From: AC-37 sp036386455
GTDB lineage: Bacteria > Actinomycetota > Thermoleophilia > Solirubrobacterales > Thermoleophilaceae
Assembly (NCBI GenBank): GCA_036386455.1
Contig: DASVVS010000107.1
Coordinates: forward strand, 9,707 to 73,706
Length of the DNA: 64,000 bases
Reading direction: 5' to 3'
The first letter of the stretch is position 1. Each line of letters starts with the position of its first letter. The notes under the pieces are model-generated. The model made no database searches. It was not told where the DNA came from and worked only from the letters and a program-made list of their open reading frames with translations. The position numbers and the translations under genes were made by a program. Positions 52,530 through 62,922 of the stretch are shown one piece after another.

Positions 52530-53740
52530 GGCTCGCGTACGTCCTCGAGCGCTATCCGGAGCTGACGCAGACGTTCGTGGAGGCGGAGCTGCGCGAGCTC
52601 GCCCGCGCCGGGGACGAGGTCGACGTGCTGGCGCTGGAGCCGGGCGAGGGGGCCGGCCTGGCGGAGCCGTCGTCCGAGCCGGCCTACCCGGTGCGGGGGG
52701 CGGCGCGAGTGGCCGCGCTGGCGCGGGCGGCGGCGGCGAGCCCGCGTGCGAGCGGGCGGTTTCTCGCGAGCGGCCGCGATCGCGGGGCGGAGCGGCCCCC
52801 TGCGGAGCCGCCCCCCGCGGAGCCGCCCCCCGCCGGCCCCATCGCCCCCTCCTGGCCCCCCGACGGGCGGCGGCTGCGCGGCCTCGCCCGCGTGGCGGGC
52901 TGGCGCCCGGCGGCGGCGGGCGCCCGGCACCTGCACGCCCACTTCGCCACCGAGGCCGCCGACGTCGCCGCCCTGCTCGGCGCCCTCACCGGCACGACCC
53001 ATTCCTTCACCGGCCACTCCACGGACCTCTTCGCCGATCCCGCCGCGCTCCGGCACCGGCTCGCCGCGGCCGCGTTCGCGGTCGTGATCTGCGAGTACGA
53101 CCGCCGCGAGGTCGAGCGGATCGCGCCGGGCGCCGGCCGCCTCCACGTGATCCCGCTCGGCCTGGACCTCGGCGGAATCCGCCGCGGGACCCCCTACCGG
53201 GCCGACGGCCCCGTGGTGGCGGTGGGCCGGCTCGTGGAGCACAAGGGCTTCGCCGACCTTGCCGCGGTGGCCGGCGAGCTCGGTCGCGAGGTGGTGATCG
53301 CGGGCGAGGGGCCCCAGCGGCCCGAGCTGGAGCGCCTGGGAGGGCACGCGCTCCGGCTGCCGGGCGCGCTCGCGCCCGCCGCCGCCCGCGAGCTGATCGA
53401 GAGCGCCGCCCTCCTCGTCGCGCCGAGCGTGATCGCCCGCGACGGCTCGCGCGACGGCATCCCGATGGTCCTCAAGGAGGCGCTGGCCCTCGAGACGCCG
53501 GTGGTGGCGAGCGACTCCGTCGGCAATCCCGAGGTGGTCGAGCCCGAGCACGGCGCGCTCCACGCGGCGGGCGACCGCCGGGCGCTGGCGCAGGCGATCC
53601 GCTCGGTGCTCGAGCGCCCCGCCGCCGAGCGCGAGGCGATGGGCCGCGCCGGCCGCGCGTGGGCCGAGCGCGAGGCCGACCTCGAGGAGCAGACGGCCCG
53701 GCTGCGCGAGCTGTTCGCGGAGCACGGCGGCTCGGCGTAG
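52526..53740 (+). CDS. GT4-family glycosyltransferase
   Basis: 404 residues, GT-B fold. The N-terminus VRLAYVLERYPELTQTFVEAELREL is that of WcaL/colanic-acid-type GT4 enzymes. HLHAHFATEAADVAALLGALTGTTHSFTGHSTDLF and the donor domain VVAVGRLVEHKGFADLAAV and SRDGIPMVLKEALALETPVVAS follow. A low-complexity PAEPPPAEPPPAGP stretch with underlying nucleotide repeats (about 93-106) interrupts the N-domain. It is coupled by GTGA to the GT-C gene upstream. Confidence 0.88.
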   Translation: MRLAYVLERYPELTQTFVEAELRELARAGDEVDVLALEPGEGAGLAEPSSEPAYPVRGAARVAALARAAAASPRASGRFLASGRDRGAERPPAEPPPAEPPPAGPIAPSWPPDGRRLRGLARVAGWRPAAAGARHLHAHFATEAADVAALLGALTGTTHSFTGHSTDLFADPAALRHRLAAAAFAVVICEYDRREVERIAPGAGRLHVIPLGLDLGGIRRGTPYRADGPVVAVGRLVEHKGFADLAAVAGELGREVVIAGEGPQRPELERLGGHALRLPGALAPAAARELIESAALLVAPSVIARDGSRDGIPMVLKEALALETPVVASDSVGNPEVVEPEHGALHAAGDRRALAQAIRSVLERPAAEREAMGRAGRAWAEREADLEEQTARLRELFAEHGGSA

Positions 53741-53781
53741 GCCGCCGCACGGCGCGACGGCGCTCGCGGCCGGGCTGGGGC

Positions 53782-55137
53782 CTAGGCCCCCGACGAGCTC
53801 GCGCTCGCGCCCGTCAGCGCCCCCGGCGGGACCTCCTCCTCCGGGATGTCCCCGGGCCGGCCCACCGCCCGCACCGCCATGAGCACCACCACCGCCGCCA
53901 GCGCCGCGTTGATCCCGAGCAGCCCGAGCGCGATCGCGGTCAGCTCCTCGCCGCCGATGGCGATCATCGTGGCGGGCTGGACCAGGGCGGCCAGCGCAAG
54001 CACGCCGATGAAAGCGGCCTTGTGCAGCGCGAGCTGGTACTGCACGGCCAGGTAGGTCAGCGCGAGCAGCGACATCGCGAGACCGAGCCACGGCAGCGCG
54101 TCGGACGCGCCCGAGAGCTTGAACGCGATCCTCAGGATCGGCTCCCCCGCGACCGTGTACACGAGCACCATCGGGACCGCGATCGCCGCGATGATCCCGA
54201 GCGTCCGTGCCAGCACGCCCGTGGCGCTCTCGCCGAGATGCGTGCGGCGCGCCGCCTCCGGCACCAGGTAGAGCGAGAGCCCGATCGCCACCCACATGAT
54301 CGCCTTGCCCGCCACGGCAGCGGCGGCGTAGTCGCCGGCCGCGTCGTCGGTGGCGATGTGCTTGACGATGATCACCTGCCCGTCCTGCAGCCACGCCACG
54401 AGGCCCAGCGCCACCACGGGCAGCGCCGCGCGGCCGATCAGCTCGCGCAGCGGGTGCTCGTGCGCGTGTCGCGCGTGCGGCAGGTGCCGCCGCAGCGGCA
54501 CCACCAGCCACAGCCCGACCGCCAGGAGCGCCGCCGGCATGCCGAGGAACGCGGCGGTGACCTCCGCCTCCTCGCCAGCGACCATCAGCACGAACAGCAC
54601 GCCGAACGAGAGCCGCGCCGCCTCCTGGACCGCGAGCGAGATCCCGACGATCTTGTACTCCTGGAACCCCTGCAGCGCCCCGCGCTCGACCGACAGGATC
54701 AGCCACAGGATGCCGGTCGGGAGCGTCGCGGCCGCGGCCCACGGCAGGTCGTGCACCCCGATCACCGCGGCGAGCTGCTCGCGCGCCAGCATCGAGACGA
54801 CCACCACGCCGAAGCCCGCGATGGCCAGCCGCAGCACCCAGCGCCGCACACCGGCGCCCGCCGCCGGATCCCCCGCCGCCAGCTCCGCGCTCACCTCGCG
54901 GGCGACCGTCGTCTGCAGCGCCTGCCCAGGAACCATCAGGATGATGAACGCCGAGATCAGCGCCGCCAGCGAGCCGTAGCCCGGCCCCCCGAGGATCCGG
55001 GCGAACACGACCGTGAAGCCGAGCGCGAGCACGTTTCCGACGATCACGGCGGCGGCCAGCCCGGCCGCACGGCCCGTGTCGGAGACCGCCAGATCGCGCA
55101 GCCGGCGCGCGTCGAGGGAGCGCAGGAGGCGTCTCAA
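53782..55137 (-). CDS. Wzx-like polysaccharide flippase (second copy)
   Basis: 451 residues with 12-14 helices: VIVGNVLALGFTVVFARILGGPGYGSLAALISAFIILMVPGQALQTTVAREVSAEL is a typical opening. The conserved basic segment after helix 4 is present. It would translocate lipid-linked oligosaccharide or a related glycolipid. The TTG start has TAACGT 9 bases upstream. The C-terminus is Ser/Ala/Glu-rich and soluble. It is convergent with the GT4 gene and divergent from the M20 gene. Confidence 0.85.
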   Translation of the reverse strand: MRRLLRSLDARRLRDLAVSDTGRAAGLAAAVIVGNVLALGFTVVFARILGGPGYGSLAALISAFIILMVPGQALQTTVAREVSAELAAGDPAAGAGVRRWVLRLAIAGFGVVVVSMLAREQLAAVIGVHDLPWAAAATLPTGILWLILSVERGALQGFQEYKIVGISLAVQEAARLSFGVLFVLMVAGEEAEVTAAFLGMPAALLAVGLWLVVPLRRHLPHARHAHEHPLRELIGRAALPVVALGLVAWLQDGQVIIVKHIATDDAAGDYAAAAVAGKAIMWVAIGLSLYLVPEAARRTHLGESATGVLARTLGIIAAIAVPMVLVYTVAGEPILRIAFKLSGASDALPWLGLAMSLLALTYLAVQYQLALHKAAFIGVLALAALVQPATMIAIGGEELTAIALGLLGINAALAAVVVLMAVRAVGRPGDIPEEEVPPGALTGASASSSGA

Positions 55138-55146
55138 GGCGCGGGA

Positions 55147-55152
55147 ACGTTA
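55147..55152 (-). promoter_or_regulatory. putative -10 element TAACGT of the second flippase gene
   Basis: TAACGT, 9 bases, then TTG at 55137. The same hexamer context (GCTAACGTT) occurs in front of the MerR gene at 61066. Confidence 0.45.
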
Positions 55153-55202
55153 GCCCGAATCCGGCTGTGGGTACGGAGTCTTTTGGCCTCGGGGCCCGCC
55201 GT

Positions 55203-55208
55203 TATCCT
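55203..55208 (+). promoter_or_regulatory. putative -10 element TATCCT of the M20 gene
   Basis: TATCCT, then 6 bases, then GTG at 55215; suggests leaderless initiation of the M20-LCP-UDP-sugar operon. Confidence 0.5.
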
Positions 55209-55214
55209 CACCCC

Positions 55215-56315
55215 GTGCAGGAACGCGCCCTGGCCGAGCGCCTGATCACCTACGACACGTCGGAGCTCGACGGCATCCGCGCGGCGGCCGGCTTCGTCAA
55301 GGGCTGGCTCGAGTCCAACGACATCGCGGTCAAGGACGGCGAGCACAACGGCCTCCCCGTGATCGCCGCGACCGTGGGCGCGTCAGAGGGCCCGACCGTC
55401 GTGCTGCACGGCCACCTCGACGTGGTCCCCGCCCGCCCCGACCAGTTCGAGCCGCGCATCGAGGACGACCGCCTGATCGGCCGCGGCGCCTACGACATGA
55501 AGGGCGGCCTCGCCGGGATGATGTGCGCGCTGCGCGAGCTCGTCGCCCAGGACGCCGTGCGCGTGCACTTCGTCTGCGTCTCCGACGAGGAGTCCGACGA
55601 GCCGTTCTCGCGCGGCTCCGACTACGTGGTCGAGCGCGGCTACACCGGCGACTTCGCGATCACCGGGGAGCCGACCGACCTGCGCATCGGGGTGCAGGCC
55701 AAGGGCGTGCTCGCGCTGCGGATCGATGTGAGCGGCAAGTCCGCCCACGGCTCCACCCCCTGGCTGGGGGACAACGCCGTCCTGAAGGCCGTCGACGTGT
55801 TCCGCCAGATCCAGGCGATGCCGTTCGCGCGCGAGGCCTCCGAGCTGTTCGACCGCCCGTCGATCAGCCTCGGCAAGATCGCCGGCGGCGACCGCATCAA
55901 CACCGTGCCGGACCTCGCCACGATCGACGTGGACATCCGCTACCTGCCGGGCCAGGACGCGCGGGCGATCCTCGCGGACATCCGCGCCATCCCCGACACG
56001 GAGGTCTCGGTCGTGCTCCAGCGCGACCCCGTGAACGTGGACAAGGACGACCCGTTCGTCCTCACGCTCGCGCAGAGCGTGTCCGAGTGGCTCCCCGCCG
56101 ACCGCGTCTCGATCGGCCGCGACGGCGCCTCCGACGCGATCAGCTTCATCGACGCGGGCGTCCCTGCCGTCGAGTTCGGCCCCGTGGGCGGCGGCCACCA
56201 CGGCCCCGACGAATGGGTGTCGATCGCCTCGCTGGAGCGCTACCGCCAGGCTCTCGTACGGTTCGTGCAGGACATCCCCCGATCGAGCGAGAAGGGGCAC
56301 CTTCGCATTGCCTGA
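55215..56315 (+). CDS. M20-family deacylase (DapE/ArgE-like)
   Basis: 366 residues. Zinc ligands are visible in VLHGHLDVVPA (His, Asp), GRGAYDMKGGLAGM (Asp), VSDEESDE (catalytic Glu pair) and the final His in VGGGHHGPDEW. The dimerisation domain begins near GVLALRIDVSGKSAHGSTPWLGDNAV. It should hydrolyse an N-acyl group: N-succinyl-diaminopimelate (lysine/peptidoglycan route) is the first guess, acetylornithine the other. It overlaps the LCP gene by 8 bases, a link to the cell wall that favours a DapE-like role. Confidence 0.85.
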   Translation: MQERALAERLITYDTSELDGIRAAAGFVKGWLESNDIAVKDGEHNGLPVIAATVGASEGPTVVLHGHLDVVPARPDQFEPRIEDDRLIGRGAYDMKGGLAGMMCALRELVAQDAVRVHFVCVSDEESDEPFSRGSDYVVERGYTGDFAITGEPTDLRIGVQAKGVLALRIDVSGKSAHGSTPWLGDNAVLKAVDVFRQIQAMPFAREASELFDRPSISLGKIAGGDRINTVPDLATIDVDIRYLPGQDARAILADIRAIPDTEVSVVLQRDPVNVDKDDPFVLTLAQSVSEWLPADRVSIGRDGASDAISFIDAGVPAVEFGPVGGGHHGPDEWVSIASLERYRQALVRFVQDIPRSSEKGHLRIA

Positions 56316-57732
56316 TCCCAAGGTCGGCATCTTCAAGCGCTACCTGCTCGGGGCGCTCCTGATAATCGCGGCGTCCGCGAGCGCGACCGGCGTGGCCGCG
56401 TTCCAGGAGCTCGACTCGGTCGTCGATGCCTTCAAGCGCAACCAGACGCTCGAGCTGACGGGCGAGCTGGCCCAGGCCGACGCCGGCAAGCCGCAGACGA
56501 TCATGCTGATCGGCAGCGACACCCGCGCGAAGGGCGCCAACGACTACACCGGCCAGCGCGGCCTCTCCGACACGATGATGCTGGTCCGGCTGGACCCGTC
56601 GAAGGGCCAGATCGCGGTCCTGTCGCTCCCGCGCGACCTCAAGGTCCGCATCCCCGGACACGGCGTGGACAAGCTCAACGCTGCCTACGCGTTCGGCGGG
56701 GTCAAGCTCACGCTCAAGACCGTCAAGGAGTTCACCGGCCTGCGCGTGAACCACGTGGTGAACGTGGACTTCCGCGGCTTCCGCAAGGCCGTCAACGCGC
56801 TCGGCTGCGTCTACGTGGACGTCGACCGCCGCTACTTCAACGACAACAGCGGCGCCGATCAGTACGCCACGATCGACATCAAGCCGGGCTACCAGAAGAT
56901 CTGCGACCAGGACGCGCTCGACTACGTCCGCTACCGGCACACCGACAACGACATCGTGCGCGCCGCCCGCCAGCAGGGCTTCCTGCGCGCCCTGAAGGCC
57001 CAGGTGGGCGTGAACCGGATCATCCGGGACCGCAAGGAGCTCATCCAGATCTTCGGCAAGTACACGCAGTCGGACATCGGCTCGCGCAAGACCGTGCTGC
57101 GGCTGATGAAGCTCGTGATCGCCTCGGCCAACCTCCCGATCCACCAGGTCCAGTTCAGGGGCAACGTGGGGGCCAGCTACGTGACGGCCAGCTCCGAGGC
57201 CACGCACCGCCTGGCCGACGAGTTCCTCGGCGTCGGCGAGGACGAGAAGGCCGGCGCCAAGAAGAAGAAGCGCAAGCGCAAGCGCGAGCCCGACCCGCGG
57301 CTCGTGGACGCGTCCGGGATGGGCAAGGACCAGGCCCTGCAGATCATCAACCAGGGCCTGCGCGGGCTCGAGGTCCACTACCCGCGCCAGCTCACCCCGA
57401 GGTCGTCCTTCCAGGCACCGCCGCGCGCGTACACGATCCGCGGCAAGCGCAACCGCAAGTACCGCGCCTACCGGATCGTGGTCTCCGCGGGCGAGATCGG
57501 CGAGTACTACGGCATCCAGGGCACGGCCTGGCGCAACCCGCCGATCCTGTCCGGCCCGCACGAGGATCGCGAGGCCGGCGGACGCAAGGTGCAGGTCTAC
57601 TACGACGGGGATCGGGTTCGCCTGGTCTCGTGGAAGACGGCCGACGGCGCGTACTGGATCTCCAACACGCTGACGCACAAGCTCACGCTGAAGGAGATGC
57701 TCGCGCTCGTTCGCGCGACGCGGCCTTTGTAG
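56308..57732 (+). CDS. LytR-CpsA-Psr (LCP) family glycopolymer transferase
   Basis: 474 residues. An N-terminal signal-anchor (YLLGALLIIAASASATGVAAF, about 12-32) precedes the LCP domain: MLIGSDTR, GLSDTMMLVRLDPSKGQIAVLSLPRDLKVRIPG, LNAAYAFGGVKL, and YVRYRHTDNDIVRAARQQGFLRAL. The conserved Asp and Arg residues that bind lipid pyrophosphate are present. LCP proteins attach secondary polymers to peptidoglycan outside the cell. A Lys/Arg-rich segment (KKKKRKRKREPDPR, about 312-325) links to a C-terminal domain of unknown family. TTG start overlaps the M20 stop. Confidence 0.92.
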   Translation: MPDPKVGIFKRYLLGALLIIAASASATGVAAFQELDSVVDAFKRNQTLELTGELAQADAGKPQTIMLIGSDTRAKGANDYTGQRGLSDTMMLVRLDPSKGQIAVLSLPRDLKVRIPGHGVDKLNAAYAFGGVKLTLKTVKEFTGLRVNHVVNVDFRGFRKAVNALGCVYVDVDRRYFNDNSGADQYATIDIKPGYQKICDQDALDYVRYRHTDNDIVRAARQQGFLRALKAQVGVNRIIRDRKELIQIFGKYTQSDIGSRKTVLRLMKLVIASANLPIHQVQFRGNVGASYVTASSEATHRLADEFLGVGEDEKAGAKKKKRKRKREPDPRLVDASGMGKDQALQIINQGLRGLEVHYPRQLTPRSSFQAPPRAYTIRGKRNRKYRAYRIVVSAGEIGEYYGIQGTAWRNPPILSGPHEDREAGGRKVQVYYDGDRVRLVSWKTADGAYWISNTLTHKLTLKEMLALVRATRPL

Positions 57733-57745
57733 GCTCATCCGCCTC

Positions 57746-59026
57746 TTGGCGGAGCGCGAACCCATAGGAGTCATCGGCGCGGGCTGGGTCGGCCTGGTCA
57801 CGGCCGCGTGCTTCGCGGAGCTCGGACACGAGGTCCACTGCCGCGACATCGTGCAGGAGAAGGTCGACTCGCTGAAGCGCGGCGAGGTCCCGATCTACGA
57901 GCCGGGGCTGGCCGAGCTGCTCGAGAAGAACCGCGACCGGCTGAACTTCACCACCGACATGGGGGACGTCCTCTCGGGTGCCCACCTGCTGTTCTGCTGC
58001 GTCGACACGCCGCCCACCTACTCGGGCGACGCCGACCTCTCGCGCGTCGAGCGGGTGGTCGAGGAGCTCGGCGACTCGCGCGAGCACGCGATCGTGATGA
58101 AGAGCACCGTGCCGGTGGGCACCGGGCGCTCGATCCGCCGCCGCCGCGACGACCTGGGCTACGTCTCGAACCCCGAGTTCCTGAAGGAGGGCTCGGCGGT
58201 CGCGGACTTCATGCACCCCGACCGGGTGGTCGTGGGAGCGGAGCCCGAGTCCGAGGCGTTCGGCGACCGCGTGGCGGCCCTTTACGAGCCGCTCGACTGC
58301 CCGATCGTGCGCACCGACGTGGCCAGCGCGGAGATGGTCAAGCTCGCCTCGAACGCTTTCCTGGCCACCAAGATCTCGTTCATCAACGAGATCGCGAACG
58401 TGTCCGAGGAGCTGGGCGCTGACGTGACCGAGGTGGCGCGCGGCATGGGGCTCGACGAGCGGATCGGCACGCAGTTCCTGCGCGCGGGCATCGGCTACGG
58501 CGGCAGCTGCTTCCCCAAGGACGTCTCCGCTCTCAAGCAGCTCGCCGGCAACACCGGCTACCACTTCCAGCTCCTCACGGCCGTCATCGAGGTCAACGAG
58601 CTGCAGAAGCGGCGCACGATCGGCAAGCTCCAGAAGCACCTGGGGTCGCTCGTGAACAAGGAGATCGCTCTGCTGGGCGTGGCCTTCAAGCCGAACACCG
58701 ACGACATCCGCGAGGCCACCAGCCTCGTGCTGGCCGCACGGCTGCAGAGCGAGGGCGCCCACGTGCGCGTGTACGACCCGATCGCGAGCGAGCGCGCGGC
58801 CGAGATGCTCCACGGCGCGCGGATCTGCGAGACCGCGCTCGACGCGCTCGACGGCGCCGACGGCGCCGTCCTCGTGACCGAGTGGCCGGAGTTCCGCGAG
58901 CTCGACTGGGCCGGCGGCGTCAAGGGGCGGATGGCCAAGCCGCTGGTGGTCGACGGGCGCAACTTCCTCGACTCGCAGCTCCTCCAGGACGCCGGCTTCG
59001 CCTACGAGGGCATCGGGAGGCGGTAG
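57746..59026 (+). CDS. UDP-glucose/GDP-mannose dehydrogenase family (UDP-sugar 6-dehydrogenase)
   Basis: 426 residues. The NAD site GVIGAGWVGL is at 8-17. The substrate-binding SNPEFLKEGSA follows, then K199 and K209 around MVKLASNAFLATKISFINE. The catalytic Cys255 is in GYGGSCFPKDV, and the C-terminal domain starts near NKEIALLGVAFKPNTDDIREA. It oxidises a UDP-hexose or UDP-HexNAc to the uronic acid. Together with the nucleotidyltransferase and isomerase downstream it supplies charged precursors for surface glycan. The TTG start is 13 bases after the LCP stop. Confidence 0.92.
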   Translation: MAEREPIGVIGAGWVGLVTAACFAELGHEVHCRDIVQEKVDSLKRGEVPIYEPGLAELLEKNRDRLNFTTDMGDVLSGAHLLFCCVDTPPTYSGDADLSRVERVVEELGDSREHAIVMKSTVPVGTGRSIRRRRDDLGYVSNPEFLKEGSAVADFMHPDRVVVGAEPESEAFGDRVAALYEPLDCPIVRTDVASAEMVKLASNAFLATKISFINEIANVSEELGADVTEVARGMGLDERIGTQFLRAGIGYGGSCFPKDVSALKQLAGNTGYHFQLLTAVIEVNELQKRRTIGKLQKHLGSLVNKEIALLGVAFKPNTDDIREATSLVLAARLQSEGAHVRVYDPIASERAAEMLHGARICETALDALDGADGAVLVTEWPEFRELDWAGGVKGRMAKPLVVDGRNFLDSQLLQDAGFAYEGIGRR

Positions 59027-59030
59027 GGGC

Positions 59031-60056
59031 TTGCAGGCTCTCGTCCTTGCCGGTGGCGAGGGCACGCGGCTCAGGCCGCTGACGCTTACCGTCCCGAAGC
59101 CGGCGATGCCGCTCGCCGGGCGCCCGTTCCTCACCTTCATGCTCGACTGGCTCGCCGCCCACGGCGTGACCGAGTCGATCCTCTCCTGCGGATACCGCTC
59201 CGATGACGTCCGCCGCGTGCTGGGCGACATCTACGACGGGATGCGCCTGCGCTACGTGGTCGAGGACGAGCCGCTCGGCACCGCGGGGCCGGTCCGGCTC
59301 GCGGCCGACGCGGGGATCCTGGACGGCCGCTTCCTCGTCCTGAACGGCGACACGCTGACGGACTTCGACCTGAGCGCCGAGCTCGCGCAGCACGAGCGCA
59401 CCGGCGCGGAGGGCACCCTGGCGCTCGCCGGAGTCGAGGACACGGCCAGCTACGGAGTGGTCCCCACCGACGACGAGGGGCGCGTCGTCGAGTTCCTCGA
59501 GAAGATCGAGAACCCGCCGACGAACCGCATCAACGCGGGCGCGTACGTGCTTGAGCTGTCGGTGGCCGAGCGGATCGAGCCGGGCCGCGCCGTGTCGTTC
59601 GAGCGCGAGATATTTCCGGCGATGGCGCGCGAGGGGGTGCTCTACGGGTTCATGGCGGAGGGCTACTGGATCGACATCGGGACGCCCGAGCGCTACCTCG
59701 AGGCGACCTACGACCTGCTCGCCCGGCGCGTGGCGAGCCGGCTTCCTCCGAGCGACGAGACCGGCTCGCTGATCTACGCGGGCTCGATCACGAGCGGCGC
59801 GCGGATCGGCCCGAATTCGGTCGTCGGCTCCCACTGCGTGGTGGGGGAGGGGTCGGTGGTCGAGCGCTCGGTGCTGCACGAGAGCGTGCGGGTGGGGCGC
59901 GACTGCCTCGTGACCGACGCGGTGCTGGCGGAGGGCGTGCGGATGGGCGACGGATCGCGCGTGTGCGAGGGGGCGATGGTGGGCGCCGGCGCGGAGATCG
60001 AGCCGGGCGCGACCGTGGAGGCGGGCGGCCGCGTCGAGCCTGGGGCGGGCGCGTGA
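59031..60056 (+). CDS. sugar-1-phosphate nucleotidyltransferase with left-handed beta-helix tail
   Basis: 341 residues. The GT-A nucleotidyltransferase domain opens QALVLAGGEGTRLRPLTLTVPKPAMPLAGRPF and includes GTAGPVRLA, FLVLNGDTLTDFDL and GYWIDIGTPERYLEA. The C-terminal 90 residues are hexapeptide repeats (IGPNSVVGSHCVVGEGSVVERSVL and onward), a left-handed beta-helix without a visible acetyl-CoA site. The similarity is to mannose-1-phosphate guanylyltransferase and glucose-1-phosphate thymidylyl/uridylyltransferase; the sugar cannot be chosen from sequence. TTG start, 4 bases after the dehydrogenase stop. Confidence 0.9.
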   Translation: MQALVLAGGEGTRLRPLTLTVPKPAMPLAGRPFLTFMLDWLAAHGVTESILSCGYRSDDVRRVLGDIYDGMRLRYVVEDEPLGTAGPVRLAADAGILDGRFLVLNGDTLTDFDLSAELAQHERTGAEGTLALAGVEDTASYGVVPTDDEGRVVEFLEKIENPPTNRINAGAYVLELSVAERIEPGRAVSFEREIFPAMAREGVLYGFMAEGYWIDIGTPERYLEATYDLLARRVASRLPPSDETGSLIYAGSITSGARIGPNSVVGSHCVVGEGSVVERSVLHESVRVGRDCLVTDAVLAEGVRMGDGSRVCEGAMVGAGAEIEPGATVEAGGRVEPGAGA

Positions 60057-61054
60057 GCCGCGACCCGTCCGGCATGCTCGACGACGTCCTCGCGCAGCCC
60101 GAGCAGATCGAGGACGCGCTCTGGCGCACGGAGGCGGCCGGGATCGAGCGGCGCCCGCTCGAGGGCGGCCTCGTGGTGGCCGGGATGGGCGGCTCCGCCA
60201 TCGGCGGCGACCTGGCCCACGCCATCGCCGGCGACCGCGCCACGCGTCCGATCCGCACCCGGCGCGGCTACTGGCTCGACCCGTGGACCGGACCCGACGC
60301 GCTGGTCCTCTGCGCGAGCTACTCCGGCGAGACCGAGGAGACGCTCGCCTGCTACGACGCCGCGCGCGAGCTGGGCGCTCCGCGCGTGGTGCTCACGACC
60401 GGCGGCACGCTGGCCGAGCGGGCCCGCGACGACGGCGTGCCGGTCATCGGCGTGCCCGGCGGGATGCAGCCGCGGGCCGCCGTCGTCTACATGACGGTCG
60501 CCGCGCTCGAGTGCGCCGCGGCGTGCGGGGCCGCCCCGTCGCTGCGCGACGAGATCGCGGCCGCGGCGGAGACCCTGCAGGCGATCGCGGCCTCGCCGCT
60601 GCCCCAGGACCTCGCCGGGGAGCTGATCGACACCGTCCCGGTAGTGCACGGAGCCGGCCACACCGCCGCGCCGGCGCGGCGCTGGAAGACCCAGCTCAAC
60701 GAGAACGCCGAGGTGCCCGCCTTCCACACGGTCCTGCCCGAGGGCGATCACAACGAGGTGTGCGGCTACGGAACCGAGCAGGCCCGGTTCGCGGCGATCC
60801 TGCTGACCGACGACACACTCGACCCGCGCCTCAAGCGCCGCATCGGGATCACCGCGGAGCTCCTGGCGGAGGAGGGGGCGCCCGTGCACATCGTGGAGGC
60901 GCGCGGCGATACGCCGACCGAGCGGGTGCTCTCGCTGGTGATGCTGGGCGACCTGACCTCGGTGCACCTCGCGTACGCACGCGGGATCGACCCCACGCCG
61001 GTGGAGGCGATCGACCGGCTGAAGGCCAGGCTGGCCGACCGCACCGAACCTTGA
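60053..61054 (+). CDS. SIS-domain bifunctional phosphoglucose/phosphomannose isomerase
   Basis: 333 residues, the length of the archaeal/actinobacterial PGI/PMI family. Two SIS domains are apparent: GLVVAGMGGSAIGGDLAHAI with SYSGETEETLACYDAA, then VPVVHGAGHTAAPARRWKTQLNENAEVPAF with LPEGDHNEVCGY. It interconverts glucose-6-P, fructose-6-P and mannose-6-P, feeding the adjacent nucleotidyltransferase. The GTG start overlaps the TGA of that gene (GTGA). Confidence 0.92.
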   Translation: MSRDPSGMLDDVLAQPEQIEDALWRTEAAGIERRPLEGGLVVAGMGGSAIGGDLAHAIAGDRATRPIRTRRGYWLDPWTGPDALVLCASYSGETEETLACYDAARELGAPRVVLTTGGTLAERARDDGVPVIGVPGGMQPRAAVVYMTVAALECAAACGAAPSLRDEIAAAAETLQAIAASPLPQDLAGELIDTVPVVHGAGHTAAPARRWKTQLNENAEVPAFHTVLPEGDHNEVCGYGTEQARFAAILLTDDTLDPRLKRRIGITAELLAEEGAPVHIVEARGDTPTERVLSLVMLGDLTSVHLAYARGIDPTPVEAIDRLKARLADRTEP

Positions 61055-61068
61055 CACGCTCGTGCTAA
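61051..61068. promoter_or_regulatory. imperfect palindromic operator in front of the MerR gene
   Basis: TTGACACGCTCGTGCTAA: the outer TT/AA and the inner CACG/CGTG are symmetric, with two mismatched pairs between. It overlaps the putative -10 (61066-61071) and the stop of the isomerase gene. A MerR-type autoregulatory site is a reasonable guess. Confidence 0.45.
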
Positions 61069-61071
61069 CGT
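61066..61071 (+). promoter_or_regulatory. putative -10 element TAACGT of the merR-ahcY transcript
   Basis: TAACGT, 7 bases, then ATC (61079) in the reading frame of the MerR protein. By the spacing rule of the window the transcript would begin there. Confidence 0.45.
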
Positions 61072-61078
61072 TGCCCGC

Positions 61079-61435
61079 ATCGACGCGCTGACGATCCACC
61101 AGGCTGCGGAGACCACGGGCTGGTCGCCGCGCATGCTCCGCTACGTGGAGCGGGTCGGGCTCGTCGAGCCGTCTCGGAACGGCTCCGGGTACCGCGTGTA
61201 CGGACCGGGCGAGCTGCAGCGCCTCAGAACGCTGCGCGAGCTGCTGGCCCGGTTCGATTGCACGCTCTCCGACGTGGCCTTCGCCAAGCGCATGCGCGGC
61301 GAGGACGGCCTCGAGGAGGCGCTCGCGAGCTGGTTCGAGGCCGAACCCAGCCAGCCGGAGGGCGTCACGCCCGGCGCCTGGCTCCGGTTCGAGCAGGAGA
61401 AGCACCAGCGTCTGCTGGCCCTTGCCACCACCTGA
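61079..61435 (+). CDS. MerR-family transcriptional regulator with no conventional start codon
   Basis: About 118 residues if it begins at ATC 61079. The MerR helix-turn-helix reads LTIHQAAETTGWSPRMLRYVERVGLVEPSRNGSGYRVYGPGELQRL. Its first helix lies upstream of the first ATG (61133), and the open frame (61055 onward) contains no ATG, GTG or TTG before it. The possible starts are ATC 61079 or CTG 61088. The C-terminal part is short (about 40 residues), with no cysteine cluster, so metal sensing is not indicated. It lies 17 bases upstream of ahcY and probably controls it. It is called a CDS because the fold is clear; the start is unresolved. Confidence 0.8.
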   Translation: MDALTIHQAAETTGWSPRMLRYVERVGLVEPSRNGSGYRVYGPGELQRLRTLRELLARFDCTLSDVAFAKRMRGEDGLEEALASWFEAEPSQPEGVTPGAWLRFEQEKHQRLLALATT

Positions 61436-61452
61436 CACAGGGAGACCACCAC

Positions 61453-62919
<1,467 letters not shown>

Positions 62920-62922
62920 GCG

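Noticed and set aside
61436..61452. SAH riboswitch in front of ahcY
   Set aside because: Only 17 bases separate the MerR stop from the ahcY start, too short for an SAH aptamer, and no such fold is apparent upstream.
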